Made by a program: the position numbers and the translations under genes. From Leadbettera azotonutricia ZAS-9 (GTDB lineage: Bacteria; Spirochaetota; Spirochaetia; Treponematales; Breznakiellaceae), in the NCBI RefSeq assembly GCF_000214355.1, contig NC_015577.1, positions 1 through 64,000 on the forward strand: a stretch of DNA of 64,000 nt, given 5' to 3'. Shown here in pieces: positions 34,357 to 44,133 of this stretch; position 1 is the first letter of the stretch, and every line of letters starts with the position of its first letter. The notes beneath the pieces were generated by a model, which was given only the letters and a program-made list of their open reading frames with translations, did no database searches and was not told the origin of the DNA.

Positions 34357-35892
34357 ATGGAAGAATCAAAGCCCGTCCTTGAAATGCTGGGAGTGACCAA
34401 ACAGTTCCCCGGGGTTTTGGCCCTGGACGATGTGAGTTTTACGGTTATGCCTGGGACGGTTCATGCCCTGATGGGTGAAAACGGCGCTGGCAAATCGACT
34501 CTCATGAAATGCCTTTTCGGCATTTACAAGATGGATGCAGGCAGGATGGTTCTTAAAGGCCGGGACTGTCGCTTTAACAGTGCCGCAGACGCCATGAATG
34601 CCGGCGTATCCATGATACATCAGGAGCTTTCCAATGTTCCGGAACGTTCGGTGGCGCAGAATCTCTGGCTCGGCAGGGAACCTCTCAACGTCATTCATCT
34701 TATCGATCATAAAAAAATGCTCCAGGATACCAAGGCTTTGCTTATGAGCCTCAACTACGAGTTTGATCCTGCGGCGCGTATGTCGAGCCTTTCCATCAGC
34801 CAGCAGCAAGGCTGCGAAATTGCCAGGGCGGTTTCTTACAATGCCTCAATCGTGGTGATGGACGAGCCTACTTCATCTTTAACTGAAAACGAAGTTGCCC
34901 ACCTTTTCGATATCATCAGGGATCTCAAATCCAGGGGCGTGGCGATTATTTATATTTCCCACAAGATGGAAGAAATCTTCCAGATTGCCGATTCGGTAAC
35001 GGTCATGCGCGACGGCCGCACTATTGGCACCTATCCCATTGGGGAACTTAGCAGCGATAAGCTTATTTCCCTCATGGTGGGCCGCGACACGACCCACCGT
35101 TTCCCCCCTGTGGAAAGCGTCATCGGGGATGTGTGCCTGGAGGTGAAAAATCTCACCGCTTCCAATCCCCGGTCTTTCAAAAACATCAGCTTTGAACTCC
35201 GCAAGGGCGAGATACTCGGTTTTGGCGGCCTTGTAGGCGCCCAGCGTACCGAGCTTGTGGAGGCCATCTTCGGCGTAAGGACGGTCGCTTCCGGCGAGGT
35301 GTTGATCAACGGCAAAGCCTTAAAAAAGCTTACCCCAAAAAACGCGATTAAAGCGGGCATCGGCCTTATTACCGAAGACCGCCGCAATACGGGTATATTC
35401 CCCCTTTTGGATGTGACGGTTAATACGACAGTTCCTTCATTGGGCAATTATCAAACTAAAATCGGCCTTTTGGATCACAAGAGGCTGACCGAGGCCGCAA
35501 GGATACAGAACGAACAGCTCAGAACCAAGACGCCTTCCATGTCGGCTATGGTACAGAATCTGTCCGGGGGAAATCAGCAAAAGGTGATCCTGAGCCGCTG
35601 GCTTATGACCCTGCCCGACATTCTTATTATGGATGAACCTACACGGGGTATCGACGTAGGGGCCAAATATGAAATCTACACGATCATGGCGGAACTTGTG
35701 AAACAGGGGAAGGCTATTATCATGGTATCCAGTGAAATGCCCGAGCTTATCGGCATGAGTCACCGGGTGCTGGTGCTCTGCGCAGGGCGGCTCACGGGCG
35801 CTCTCAAGAAAGAAGAAGCTACACAGGAAGCAATTATGCGTTTTGCTACACAGTTTGCAAAAGGAACCGACAGTTCCCAGGAGTCAGCATGA
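34357..35892 (+). CDS. sugar ABC transporter, double ATP-binding protein
   Basis: The 511-residue product has two ABC domains. The first has Walker A GENGAGKST near residue 42 and a Walker B with VVMDEPTSS. The second has the degenerate GLVGAQRTE and an intact signature (NLSGGNQQKVILSRW), as in RbsA. ATG 34357 follows GGAG by five bases. The stop overlaps the permease ATG (ATGA). It serves the transporter whose binding protein is encoded upstream. Confidence 0.93.
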   Translation: MEESKPVLEMLGVTKQFPGVLALDDVSFTVMPGTVHALMGENGAGKSTLMKCLFGIYKMDAGRMVLKGRDCRFNSAADAMNAGVSMIHQELSNVPERSVAQNLWLGREPLNVIHLIDHKKMLQDTKALLMSLNYEFDPAARMSSLSISQQQGCEIARAVSYNASIVVMDEPTSSLTENEVAHLFDIIRDLKSRGVAIIYISHKMEEIFQIADSVTVMRDGRTIGTYPIGELSSDKLISLMVGRDTTHRFPPVESVIGDVCLEVKNLTASNPRSFKNISFELRKGEILGFGGLVGAQRTELVEAIFGVRTVASGEVLINGKALKKLTPKNAIKAGIGLITEDRRNTGIFPLLDVTVNTTVPSLGNYQTKIGLLDHKRLTEAARIQNEQLRTKTPSMSAMVQNLSGGNQQKVILSRWLMTLPDILIMDEPTRGIDVGAKYEIYTIMAELVKQGKAIIMVSSEMPELIGMSHRVLVLCAGRLTGALKKEEATQEAIMRFATQFAKGTDSSQESA

Positions 35893-36890
35893 AAGACACA
35901 AGAGATTTGAAACTTAAACAAATGATGAGCAAGTATACTACCTTTGTAACCTTTGTGGTGCTGCTCTTTGTTTTGGCGGTTCTCACCAGAGGGCGTGCCC
36001 TCACCTGGGATTCAATTAAAACCCTTATCATCGCCGAGGCGGTGCGGGCTTTTGCTTCCCTTGGAGTTGGGATGATCATTATTACCAAAGGTATTGATCT
36101 TTCCATCGGCTATGTGGTGTGCCTTACCGCATCGGTGGCGGCCTCCTTCGCCCAGATTCCCACCTACGAGACTGCCCTTTACTACGGACATTCTTTCCCC
36201 CTCTTTATGCCTATATTGATGGGCCTTGTGGCGGGCGGCCTCTTCGGCCTTTTTAACGGGGTGCTGGTAGCGTACGGAAAGCTGCCGCCTTTTATCGCAA
36301 CTTTAGGCACCATGTCCATTGCACGGGGTATTCAGCTTATTTACACTAAAGCTGCTATTGTGAGTTCCCTTACCCCCAAGTTCAAGGCCATTGCGCAGAA
36401 TTCATTCGGGCCTTCGTTTTTTCAGATTCCCTATCTCGCGGTATATGTAGTAGTCATTGCTTTTATTGTCTGGGTGCTTCTCAGGCATACCAAGCAGGGC
36501 ACGAACTTTTACGCCATAGGCGGCAATGCCCAGGCTGCGCGGGTGTCGGGTATCAATGTGGAGAAGGACCTCGTCTGCGTGTATTTTTACGCGGGGCTTC
36601 TCTACGGCTGCGCGGGAGTGCTTCTTGCGAGCCGCCTCGCATTGGCCAATGCCCTCACCGCCAACGGCATGGAACTGGACGCAATCGCGGCAGTAACCGT
36701 GGGCGGCGTTTCACAGAATGGCGGCGTCGGAACTGTGGGCGGCATGATCATCGGTATCTTCACCATGGGTCTCATCAACTACGGCATGAGCTTTTTGGCG
36801 ATAGATTCGTACTATCAGTACCTCGTTAAGGGCGCCATTATCATCGTGGCTGTATTCTTCGATATGAAGAAGTACGCCAAAAGGGCGTAA
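35889..36890 (+). CDS. sugar ABC transporter permease (RbsC type)
   Basis: The 333-residue product has about eight to ten hydrophobic segments and the family motifs IITKGIDLSIGYVVCL and VTVGGVSQNGGVGTVGG. It overlaps the ATPase gene by four bases. It ends one base before the stop of the convergent mmsA gene, with no terminator between the two. Confidence 0.92.
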   Translation: MKDTRDLKLKQMMSKYTTFVTFVVLLFVLAVLTRGRALTWDSIKTLIIAEAVRAFASLGVGMIIITKGIDLSIGYVVCLTASVAASFAQIPTYETALYYGHSFPLFMPILMGLVAGGLFGLFNGVLVAYGKLPPFIATLGTMSIARGIQLIYTKAAIVSSLTPKFKAIAQNSFGPSFFQIPYLAVYVVVIAFIVWVLLRHTKQGTNFYAIGGNAQAARVSGINVEKDLVCVYFYAGLLYGCAGVLLASRLALANALTANGMELDAIAAVTVGGVSQNGGVGTVGGMIIGIFTMGLINYGMSFLAIDSYYQYLVKGAIIIVAVFFDMKKYAKRA

Positions 36891-38402
36891 TCAGCCCCCG
36901 ACAGAACCATCCCAGGTATCGACTTTCTTGTTTGCCGATTCTTCGGTGAACCAGGTTGAGGTGACCACCTTGCTCTCGGTGAAGAAACGGATTCCGTCTT
37001 TGCCGAGGCAGTGAAGGTCGCCGAAGAATGATTGCTTGTGGCCCGAGAAGGGGAACATGCCCACCGGTACGGGGATGCCCACGTTGACGCCTACCATGCC
37101 GCCGTCTATCTCCAGGGAGAAGTTGCGGGCATGGTAGCCTGAACTTGTGTAGATCACCGCTCCGTTGGCAAAGGGGTTGCCGTTGATGACCTTGACGCCT
37201 TCTTCAAAGGATTTTACTTTTTTGACGCAGAGTACAGGGCCGAATATTTCGTCCCGGCCTATGCTCATGTCTTCGGTAACATTGGTGAAGATCGTGGGAC
37301 CTAAGTAAAAGCCCTTTTCGAAACCCGGAACTTTTATTCCTCTTCCGTCAAGAACAAGTTTTGCGCCTTCCTTGATCCCTTTTTCGATCCAGCCTGTAAC
37401 GCGATCATAATGGGCCTTGTTGACCACAGGACCGAGCTGGGATGCTTTATCATAGGCGCAGCCGACTTTAAGGGTTTTGGCCTGGGCGATTAACAGTTCT
37501 ACTAACTTGTCATGAATATTTTCGTGAGCCGCAACAACGGGCAGGGCCATACAGCGTTCGCCTGCGCAGCCGAAAGCTGAATTGATGATACCTGCGGCAC
37601 TTCTGTCAAGGACAGCGTCATCCATGACAAGGGCATGGTTCTTGGCTTCAGTCTGGGCCTGTACCCGTTTGCCGTTGGCCGCGGCTTTGGAATAAACCTG
37701 GAGACCCACGGAAGTAGTGCCCACAAAACAAATCCCCTTGATGACGGGGTTTGTGAGCAGAAGATCCGCAACATTCCTGTCGGTGGTGATAACACTTACA
37801 ACGCCCGCCGGGAGGCCCGCTTCCTGCAGAAGTTCAAGGAGCCTGATGCTGGTCATGGGGGTAGAGCTGGATGATTTTAAAACGATGCAGTTTCCTGCGG
37901 CGATACAGAGGGGGGCCATCCAGCCGAAGGGTATCATGCCGGGGAAGTTGAAGGGCACTATGCCGCCGAACACGCCGATGGGTTCACGGTACAGAACCGA
38001 GTCATAGCCTGTGCTGGTGTTCATGAGGGATTCTCCCTGCATGAGGGTAGCGGCGCCGCAGGCCAATTCCACAGGTTCTTTTACCTTGAGTATGTCGCCT
38101 TCGGCTTCGCTCCAGACCTTGCCGTTTTCGCGGGCCACAATTTTGGTGAGTTCTTCCATGTGTTCGACCACAAGATCCCTGAACTTGAAAAGGATCTGAG
38201 TGCGCCGTATTACGGGTGTTTTTGACCAGCTTTTATAGGCCGCTGCTGCTGCGTCAATGGTTGCCTGAAGTTCTTCCTGAGTACAGCAGGGGGCCTGGGC
38301 AATTACTTCCCCGGTACTCGGATCGTACACGTCCATCCATTTACCGGTTTTTGAATCAACCCACATTCCGTTGCAGCAATATTTTAATTTCGTTACGCTC
38401 AT
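36891..38402 (-). CDS. mmsA: methylmalonate-semialdehyde dehydrogenase (CoA-acylating)
   Basis: The 503-residue product is a member of the MmsA/IolA family. These enzymes turn malonate or methylmalonate semialdehyde plus CoA into acetyl- or propionyl-CoA, with NADH and CO2. Visible markers are YREPIGVFGGIVPFNFP, FVGTTSVG and the catalytic cysteine in GCAGERCMALP. The start at 38402 is chosen because GGAGG precedes it by seven bases. It follows iolB in an operon, which points to the inositol-catabolism role (IolA): final conversion of malonate semialdehyde. Confidence 0.92.
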   Translation of the reverse strand: MSVTKLKYCCNGMWVDSKTGKWMDVYDPSTGEVIAQAPCCTQEELQATIDAAAAAYKSWSKTPVIRRTQILFKFRDLVVEHMEELTKIVARENGKVWSEAEGDILKVKEPVELACGAATLMQGESLMNTSTGYDSVLYREPIGVFGGIVPFNFPGMIPFGWMAPLCIAAGNCIVLKSSSSTPMTSIRLLELLQEAGLPAGVVSVITTDRNVADLLLTNPVIKGICFVGTTSVGLQVYSKAAANGKRVQAQTEAKNHALVMDDAVLDRSAAGIINSAFGCAGERCMALPVVAAHENIHDKLVELLIAQAKTLKVGCAYDKASQLGPVVNKAHYDRVTGWIEKGIKEGAKLVLDGRGIKVPGFEKGFYLGPTIFTNVTEDMSIGRDEIFGPVLCVKKVKSFEEGVKVINGNPFANGAVIYTSSGYHARNFSLEIDGGMVGVNVGIPVPVGMFPFSGHKQSFFGDLHCLGKDGIRFFTESKVVTSTWFTEESANKKVDTWDGSVGG

Positions 38403-39175
38403 TTCTTTTCCTCCAAAATCCATTTGTATTCCGGAACATCCGGTGTTTTGCTTCTTTGCCAGGGGTTGCCGTCAAGGTGCCGTATACCCCATACAGTCAG
38501 CATGGGAAAACCCGGGGCTGTCACCTGGGGGTGGCTCATGTCGGGGCCAATTAATAGCAGACTGTTATTTTTAAGCTTGTACACATTTTCGCCCACAAAG
38601 CCTGCGCCGAAACCTTCGGGCCTGTGGAATCTGAAAAAGTAAATCTCCGGCTGGGGATGGGTGTGGGGTATATAGCCCGACCATCGTCCCGGAAGGCTTA
38701 AGACCTCTCCAAGCACCATATTTGAATAAGGCGCATGCTCAAAATCGAAGAGGGTACGCACAATGCGGTGCATGGTATCGTCCAGAATATCTTTGCCTGT
38801 ATGATTCACCATATTGTCTTCGGGTTTGTAAAACACCGGGGTAAAGTCTTTTGCGTTTAAAGCTTTTTGTATGTAGATCTCGCAGCCTGATTTAGTAGTA
38901 ATAGTAACTTTTATATTGCGGGGAATGTGAAGGCAGTGGGGACATTCATCAATAAAGGAAGATCTTTTGCCTGTTTTTGTTTCGCCCTTGTACGAAAAAA
39001 CAACTTCGCCGTCCAGAAGGAGCAGGGCAGTTTCTTTATCCGGTTCCAGAAGTTCAAAACTTCCGCCCTGGGGCAGCTTTAATAGGCCCATATCCATCTG
39101 CATAAGTTTGCCGCTGCCTTCCATGGTAATAATGCCGTTATAACCGGAATTCACTTTATCAGTATAAATAATCAT
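38399..39175 (-). CDS. iolB: 5-deoxy-glucuronate isomerase
   Basis: The 258-residue product matches IolB, which isomerises 5-deoxy-glucuronate to 5-dehydro-2-deoxy-gluconate in myo-inositol breakdown. It is a double-cupin protein with the metal-site motif YIPHTHPQPEIYFFRF and the later SHPQVTAPGFPMLTVWGIRHL. It lies between a transaldolase-like gene and mmsA in the same direction, overlapping the latter by four bases. The other iol genes (iolC, D, E, G) are not in the window, so the pathway is incomplete here. Confidence 0.93.
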   Translation of the reverse strand: MIIYTDKVNSGYNGIITMEGSGKLMQMDMGLLKLPQGGSFELLEPDKETALLLLDGEVVFSYKGETKTGKRSSFIDECPHCLHIPRNIKVTITTKSGCEIYIQKALNAKDFTPVFYKPEDNMVNHTGKDILDDTMHRIVRTLFDFEHAPYSNMVLGEVLSLPGRWSGYIPHTHPQPEIYFFRFHRPEGFGAGFVGENVYKLKNNSLLLIGPDMSHPQVTAPGFPMLTVWGIRHLDGNPWQRSKTPDVPEYKWILEEKK

Positions 39176-39187
39176 AATTCCTCCAGC

Positions 39188-40282
39188 CTATTCGCCTTTA
39201 ACATCAGGATCGGTGATCATGATGCCCCGAATTACGCCGAGGAGATCCGTATAGCCTGCAATAAATGAACGCAGGGTCCGCCTTGTAGCGCCAAAATATT
39301 CAAACTCTTCGGGCTTCATGCCTTTTTCGTCATAGGCCCTGTGGAAATCGGGAAACTTCTTTTCAAGCTCATGAATGATTTTCGGGTCCACCGGATCGTC
39401 GATACGGTTTTTTACCTCCACATCGGAACTGTTAAACCGTTTCTGCCAGTCGCAGGTGATGGTCATGGCCATTTCACCGCCAATAAATTCCGACCAGTGG
39501 AAGTGGTTGCGGTAAGCTGCGTTAAGCACCCTGGCGCGGTAGCCCCGTTCTTTGTAAAGCGTGTAAGCCCTTTTTGCAGCCGCAACCCCGGCCCATTCAA
39601 GGTAAGCAGGATCAGTCACAATGCCCTTCTTGTTGGCCACGACCTTGAGCCAGTCGTCGAGGCGGCCGACCATCAGGGTACACACGGGGCTCATGGAGGA
39701 AACATCCTTGCCTTCTTTTTCGCGGCGCTTGAGTCCCCGTTCAACCGCTTCGGCAACTGCCACATATTGGGGTACTGTAAAAGATACTGTGGCGTTGACG
39801 CTAATACCCCGGTAGCTGAGTTCTTCCACTGCCTCTATGCCGGCTTTGGTCGCGGGCAGCTTGATATTGTTGTTGGGGTAGAGGGTGTTGAAGTGCACCG
39901 CCTGTTCCACCATAGCCTGGGGGTTGCGGTAGTTCTGCGCATTAGTCTGAATGGAAATGCGCCCATTGTGGCCCTTGCTCTTTTCGTAGAGGGGAAGGAG
40001 GAGTTTTGAGGCTTTCACGGTAATTTCTTCCATTATGCGCCAAGCGATGAACTCTTCGGAAGCTGTAGGGTTTTGTTCGTAAATTTCCACAATTCTGGGC
40101 TTCCAGGCATCAAGTTCTTTTTTGAGTACCTCGCCTACGATTAGGGGATTGCTTGTTCCGCCCACAGCGCCGTTTTCCATAGCATAGGTAAGTTCGCTGA
40201 CTGAACAAGAATCGTTCCAGAATTCAGTGGGGCTTGTCAGGGTCATGGTATGAAGGGGGCTTTTCCCTTTTATGTCATTCAT
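39188..40282 (-). CDS. transaldolase-family protein in an iol cluster
   Basis: The 364-residue product is a class I aldolase of the transaldolase family. The family Asp lies in FWNDSCS (Asp24), the TSNP motif is at about 43-46, and the Schiff-base lysine is in NIKLPATKAG (Lys141). A pentose-phosphate role is possible, but it stands first in a unit with iolB and mmsA. It might instead cleave an inositol intermediate or make the unit's sugar substrate (inference). GGAGG precedes the ATG. It is 53 bp downstream of phoR, without a clear terminator between them. Confidence 0.82.
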   Translation of the reverse strand: MNDIKGKSPLHTMTLTSPTEFWNDSCSVSELTYAMENGAVGGTSNPLIVGEVLKKELDAWKPRIVEIYEQNPTASEEFIAWRIMEEITVKASKLLLPLYEKSKGHNGRISIQTNAQNYRNPQAMVEQAVHFNTLYPNNNIKLPATKAGIEAVEELSYRGISVNATVSFTVPQYVAVAEAVERGLKRREKEGKDVSSMSPVCTLMVGRLDDWLKVVANKKGIVTDPAYLEWAGVAAAKRAYTLYKERGYRARVLNAAYRNHFHWSEFIGGEMAMTITCDWQKRFNSSDVEVKNRIDDPVDPKIIHELEKKFPDFHRAYDEKGMKPEEFEYFGATRRTLRSFIAGYTDLLGVIRGIMITDPDVKGE

Positions 40283-40335
40283 ATATCCTCCGGAATATTT
40301 TTATGGTATCAGAACTGCCCCAGTATACAATAATT

Positions 40336-42030
40336 TTACTGCATCGGAAAGCGCAGGGTTATGATGGTTCCTTTCTGGCTGCTTTCAACCGCTATTTTTG
40401 CTTTGTGCAGCAGCGCGCCATGTTTTACAATGGAAAGCCCGAGTCCTGTGCCGCCCGCGCTGTTTCTGCTTTTATCCCCCCTATAGAAACGCTCAAAAAT
40501 GCGTTCCTGCTCATCGGGAGCTATGCCAATGCCCGTGTCAGACACCGAGAGGAGGGCTGTTTTTCCCTGCGGAAAATTATGGCCATTTTCAATGGCAGTT
40601 TTTACAATGACCGCCCCATTTTCTTTGTTGTATTTGATGCCATTATCCAAAAGATTGAAGATCATTTCTTCCAGTACTTTTGGTATGCCTTCGATTTCAA
40701 TACTCTCACCCTCAATGCCTATTTTGATATTTTTCATCCTGGCGGCAGGAGTAATACGTTCAATGCCTGTGAGGGCAATGTTGAAAAGGTCGATCTTTTC
40801 CCGCTTGAGGCCGGATCCCCCTTCGTCAAGGCGTGAAAGCTCCATGATGTCGTTAATCAGATTGAGGAGCCTTTGGGCTTCTTTGTATATCTGCGCGCCG
40901 AAACCCCGGCAGTCCTCAGGTTTTGCAAGGCCGTTGGAGATAATTTCGCCATAACCCGAGATGACCGTGAGAGGAGTTTTAAGTTCATGGCTTACATTGG
41001 CAGAAAATTCACGGCGCAATTTTTCCCTGTCCACGATTTCGGTAATATCGAGAAGCATGATCACTGCGCCTTGTATGGGATTAGCGGGAGAGTCGTTTTC
41101 TCTCACCGGATTGGCCAGGAGGCGTATATGGCGGTCGCCGGTTTCCAACAGGGTTTCTGAAGGATTCCCCTCAAGACAGGATTCTATGGCTTTGCGGAAA
41201 GGCTCATCCCGGCGAAGATGAAACACGTTAAGGTTTTGATTTTGCTGATTTGAATGAACCCCCAGTAGATTGAGAGCGCTTTTGTTCTCTGAAAGTATAT
41301 GGCCTTCCCTGTCCAGTATAAGGAGGCCCTCACCCATATTGCCGGTAATAGCCTGGAATTCAAGCTGCCGTTTTTTCAGTTCATTCATTTTATCAGTAAT
41401 AGTGTCATTTTGTTTTTTAATCCTGTAAAGGAAAGGGCTTAATTCTTCGTAAATGGTATTATTTTCAGGATATTCAAGATTGAATTTATTGATGGGATCA
41501 ACGATGCGTTTAGTGATTTTCGCGGCAGAGATAAGACTTATGCTAAAAGCCAGAATCGCTATGAGCAGGGTGTATGGCAGTATCTTTAATCCTGAAGACA
41601 TAATGCTGTCGGTTGTTACCGCGATGCGGAGTATATTGCCATCCTTAAGGCGTATAGCCCGGTAATAGGTTTGTTTTCCTATGGTATTGGAATACCTCGT
41701 AATTTCACCAATGCCGCCTGAATTAATGGCCGTCTGTATTTCAGGCCTGTTGAGGTGATTATCCATGGAGGCCGCATCCTGAGTGTTGTCGAAGAGTACT
41801 GTACCGTTTTTATCAACAAGGGTGAAGCGCGGGTCGGACGATTTCAATGTCTCAAGGTAGGTGATACCGCTGAGTTCCAAACCGGCACGGGCATATTCCA
41901 GCCCCATGGCGGCGTTTTTTTTCATATCCTCAGAGAATTCCCAGTATATAACAAGGTGTATAAAGAAAGCAGTAAACACAATTGAAAGACCCGAGAGTAC
42001 ACAGGTAAAGATAAAAATTATACGCTTCAT
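40336..42030 (-). CDS. phoR: phosphate-regulon sensor histidine kinase PhoR
   Basis: The 564-residue product has a membrane segment at about 5-28, a periplasmic sensing loop, and a second segment near 155-175. A PAS-like domain (GNMGEGLLILDREGHI) leads to a HisKA domain with NVSHELKTPLTV, where the histidine is phosphorylated. The HATPase follows, with NLLDNGIKYNKENG, DTGIGIAPDEQERIFERF and GGTGLGLSIVKH. It overlaps phoB by four bases (ATGA). As last gene of the pst-pho operon it would sense phosphate through the Pst/PhoU complex. Confidence 0.93.
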   Translation of the reverse strand: MKRIIFIFTCVLSGLSIVFTAFFIHLVIYWEFSEDMKKNAAMGLEYARAGLELSGITYLETLKSSDPRFTLVDKNGTVLFDNTQDAASMDNHLNRPEIQTAINSGGIGEITRYSNTIGKQTYYRAIRLKDGNILRIAVTTDSIMSSGLKILPYTLLIAILAFSISLISAAKITKRIVDPINKFNLEYPENNTIYEELSPFLYRIKKQNDTITDKMNELKKRQLEFQAITGNMGEGLLILDREGHILSENKSALNLLGVHSNQQNQNLNVFHLRRDEPFRKAIESCLEGNPSETLLETGDRHIRLLANPVRENDSPANPIQGAVIMLLDITEIVDREKLRREFSANVSHELKTPLTVISGYGEIISNGLAKPEDCRGFGAQIYKEAQRLLNLINDIMELSRLDEGGSGLKREKIDLFNIALTGIERITPAARMKNIKIGIEGESIEIEGIPKVLEEMIFNLLDNGIKYNKENGAVIVKTAIENGHNFPQGKTALLSVSDTGIGIAPDEQERIFERFYRGDKSRNSAGGTGLGLSIVKHGALLHKAKIAVESSQKGTIITLRFPMQ

Positions 42031-42722
42031 TCTTTTTTCCCGATTTTGTACCCCAGGCCACGCACTGTTTGTATGAGATCGCCGCTAGCTTTAAGTTTGG
42101 TCCTGAGGGTGAGTATATGGGCATCCACGGTTCTGGTTTCTCCGGCATATTCGTAACCCCATACTTCCTGAAGAAGCTGATCCCTGGACAGTACCATGTC
42201 TTTGTTTTTAAGAAGGTGTACCAGAAGATCAAATTCCTTGATGGTGAGGATAATTTCTTCATTGTTGACAGTAACGGTGTGCCTTGGGATATTGATCTTT
42301 AGCCCGTCCAGGACGAATTCTTCATCGCCGCTGTTTTCCGTACCCACGCGCCTGAGCAGGGCCTTTACCCTGGCAATGAGTTCCATCATGCCGAAGGGCT
42401 TGGCAAGGTAGTCATCTGCACCGGAATCAAGGCCAAGAACTTTGTCGTATTCGCTGCCCTTTGCGGTAAGCATCATTACCGGTAGTTTTACTGTCACAGT
42501 ATTATTGCGAAGGCGTTTTAGAATGGCAAGGCCGTCTTCACCGGGGAGCATAATGTCAAGGAGAACAAGGCCGGGTTTTTCCGCTTCAAGGGCTTTCCAA
42601 AATTCTTTTCCGTTGGGGAAACCTTTGGCCTTGAATCCGGAATTGTTCAGGGTATACAGCGTCAGATCCCGTATGCCCTGATCATCCTCCACGATGTATA
42701 CTAGCTGTGCCGTTTCGCTCAA
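42027..42722 (-). CDS. phoB: phosphate-regulon response regulator PhoB
   Basis: The 231-residue product has a receiver domain with the Asp in LVLLDIMLPGEDG. An OmpR-type winged helix follows, ending with RTVDAHILTLRTKLKASGDLIQTVRGLGYKI. The start is TTG at 42722, overlapping the phoU stop (TTGA), with GAGGAG nine bases before. A longer frame would run into phoU. With PhoR it should activate the operon at low phosphate, probably through the phased repeats before pstS. Confidence 0.92.
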   Translation of the reverse strand: MSETAQLVYIVEDDQGIRDLTLYTLNNSGFKAKGFPNGKEFWKALEAEKPGLVLLDIMLPGEDGLAILKRLRNNTVTVKLPVMMLTAKGSEYDKVLGLDSGADDYLAKPFGMMELIARVKALLRRVGTENSGDEEFVLDGLKINIPRHTVTVNNEEIILTIKEFDLLVHLLKNKDMVLSRDQLLQEVWGYEYAGETRTVDAHILTLRTKLKASGDLIQTVRGLGYKIGKKE

Positions 42723-43375
42723 TCGGGTATTCTCCTCGAACCGGTGATGGAATAGACCACCCATTCGGCGATGTTTACCGCATGGTCGCCTATGCGTTCA
42801 AGGTACTTCGCAATCATGAGAAAGTCGAGGCTTGTTTCGCCGTTCCCTGGGTTCTGCGCAATATAGTCTATGAGTTCCCCTTTTATTTTGATAAAGAGGC
42901 TGTCTACAATATCGTCCGAGAGTATTACGTTTTTGGCCTTGGCTAGATCCGCTTCCACAAAAGAATCAACGCTTGCCGTCAGCATACGGCTCGCTTCCCA
43001 GGCCATGTCGCCTATGTGCAGGCTGCCCACAGGATCAAGGTCCCCATGTTCGGCAATAAAGCCTGCAAGTTCGGCAATATCTTCGGCCTGATCGCCTATG
43101 CGTTCCATATCCGTGATCATGCGCTGGGCTGCAGTTATCTGCCTGAGATCCCCTGCCACAGGCTGTTCCCTGAGGAGGAGCTTTACGCAAATGGCCTCAA
43201 TGTCCCGCTCTTTCATATCTATTTCTTTCTCAAGGCCTATGGCCTTTTCCCGGAGCGCAGCCTCTCCGTTAAGAAGCCCTTTGACCGCGCTTACGATGGC
43301 GTCTTCGCAGAGGGCACCCATGAGTATCAACTCGGTGTGGAGTATCTCAAGCTGTTTATGGTATTGTTCGCGCAT
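42719..43375 (-). CDS. phoU: phosphate signalling protein PhoU
   Basis: The 218-residue product is all helical and has two PhoU repeats (about 15-105 and 120-210), with the family pattern MERIGDQAEDIAELA in the first and LERIGDHAVNIAEW in the second. These acidic motifs bind metal. PhoU links Pst transport with PhoR control. It is one base from overlapping pstB (TGATG). Confidence 0.94.
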   Translation of the reverse strand: MREQYHKQLEILHTELILMGALCEDAIVSAVKGLLNGEAALREKAIGLEKEIDMKERDIEAICVKLLLREQPVAGDLRQITAAQRMITDMERIGDQAEDIAELAGFIAEHGDLDPVGSLHIGDMAWEASRMLTASVDSFVEADLAKAKNVILSDDIVDSLFIKIKGELIDYIAQNPGNGETSLDFLMIAKYLERIGDHAVNIAEWVVYSITGSRRIPD

Positions 43376-44133
43376 CAGCCGAACCTCCCGGTAATGTAAT
43401 CTTCGGTACGTTTGTCTTTGGGCATGGAGAAAATATCTTCGGTGGCGCCCGCTTCAACCAGTTCGCCCTTGAGAAAGAAAACCGTCCGCCTGCTGATGCG
43501 GGCCGCCTGCTGCATATTATGGGTCACTATAACTATAGTGTATTGATTTTGCAATTCCGTAACCAGATCCTCGATTTTTGCAGTGGACACAGGGTCAAGG
43601 GCGGAAGTAGGCTCGTCCATGAGGAGGACTTCCGGTTCCACGGCCAAAGCCCGCGCAATGCAGAGCCGCTGCTGCTGGCCTCCCGAAAGGGAAAGGGCGC
43701 TTTTTTTGAGCCTGTCTTTGGTTTCGTCCCACAGGGCCGCATCCTTGAGGGATTTTTCCACGAGAAGATCCAGTTTGATTTTTGACCGCACGCCGTGGGT
43801 GCGGGGGCCGAAGGCGACATTGTCATAAACGCTCATGGGGAAGGGGTTGGGCTTCTGGAAAACCATGCCTACCCGTTTCCGCAGCAGGTTGGTATCGATG
43901 GCGGCATAAATATCCTCGCCGTCAAGCAGGGCCTTTCCCGTGATCCTGCAGCCTTCGATCAGATCGTTCATGCGGTTCAGGGTTTTGAGGAAGGTTGACT
44001 TCCCGCAGCCCGAAGGCCCGATGAGGGCGGTGATTTCTTTTGCATTGATTCCAAGGTTTACATTAAGGAGGGCCTGGAAATCTCCGTAGAAAAGATTCAA
44101 ATCCCGGACGGTAATTTTTTCGGTATTGTTCAT
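43375..44133 (-). CDS. pstB: phosphate ABC transporter ATP-binding protein PstB
   Basis: The 252-residue product has Walker [10 protein letters not shown] near residue 39, the signature [15 protein letters not shown] and Walker [14 protein letters not shown]. These match PstB, as does the [17 protein letters not shown]-loop segment. The start overlaps pstA by four bases. It powers the high-affinity phosphate pump. Confidence 0.96.
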   Translation of the reverse strand: MNNTEKITVRDLNLFYGDFQALLNVNLGINAKEITALIGPSGCGKSTFLKTLNRMNDLIEGCRITGKALLDGEDIYAAIDTNLLRKRVGMVFQKPNPFPMSVYDNVAFGPRTHGVRSKIKLDLLVEKSLKDAALWDETKDRLKKSALSLSGGQQQRLCIARALAVEPEVLLMDEPTSALDPVSTAKIEDLVTELQNQYTIVIVTHNMQQAARISRRTVFFLKGELVEAGATEDIFSMPKDKRTEDYITGRFG

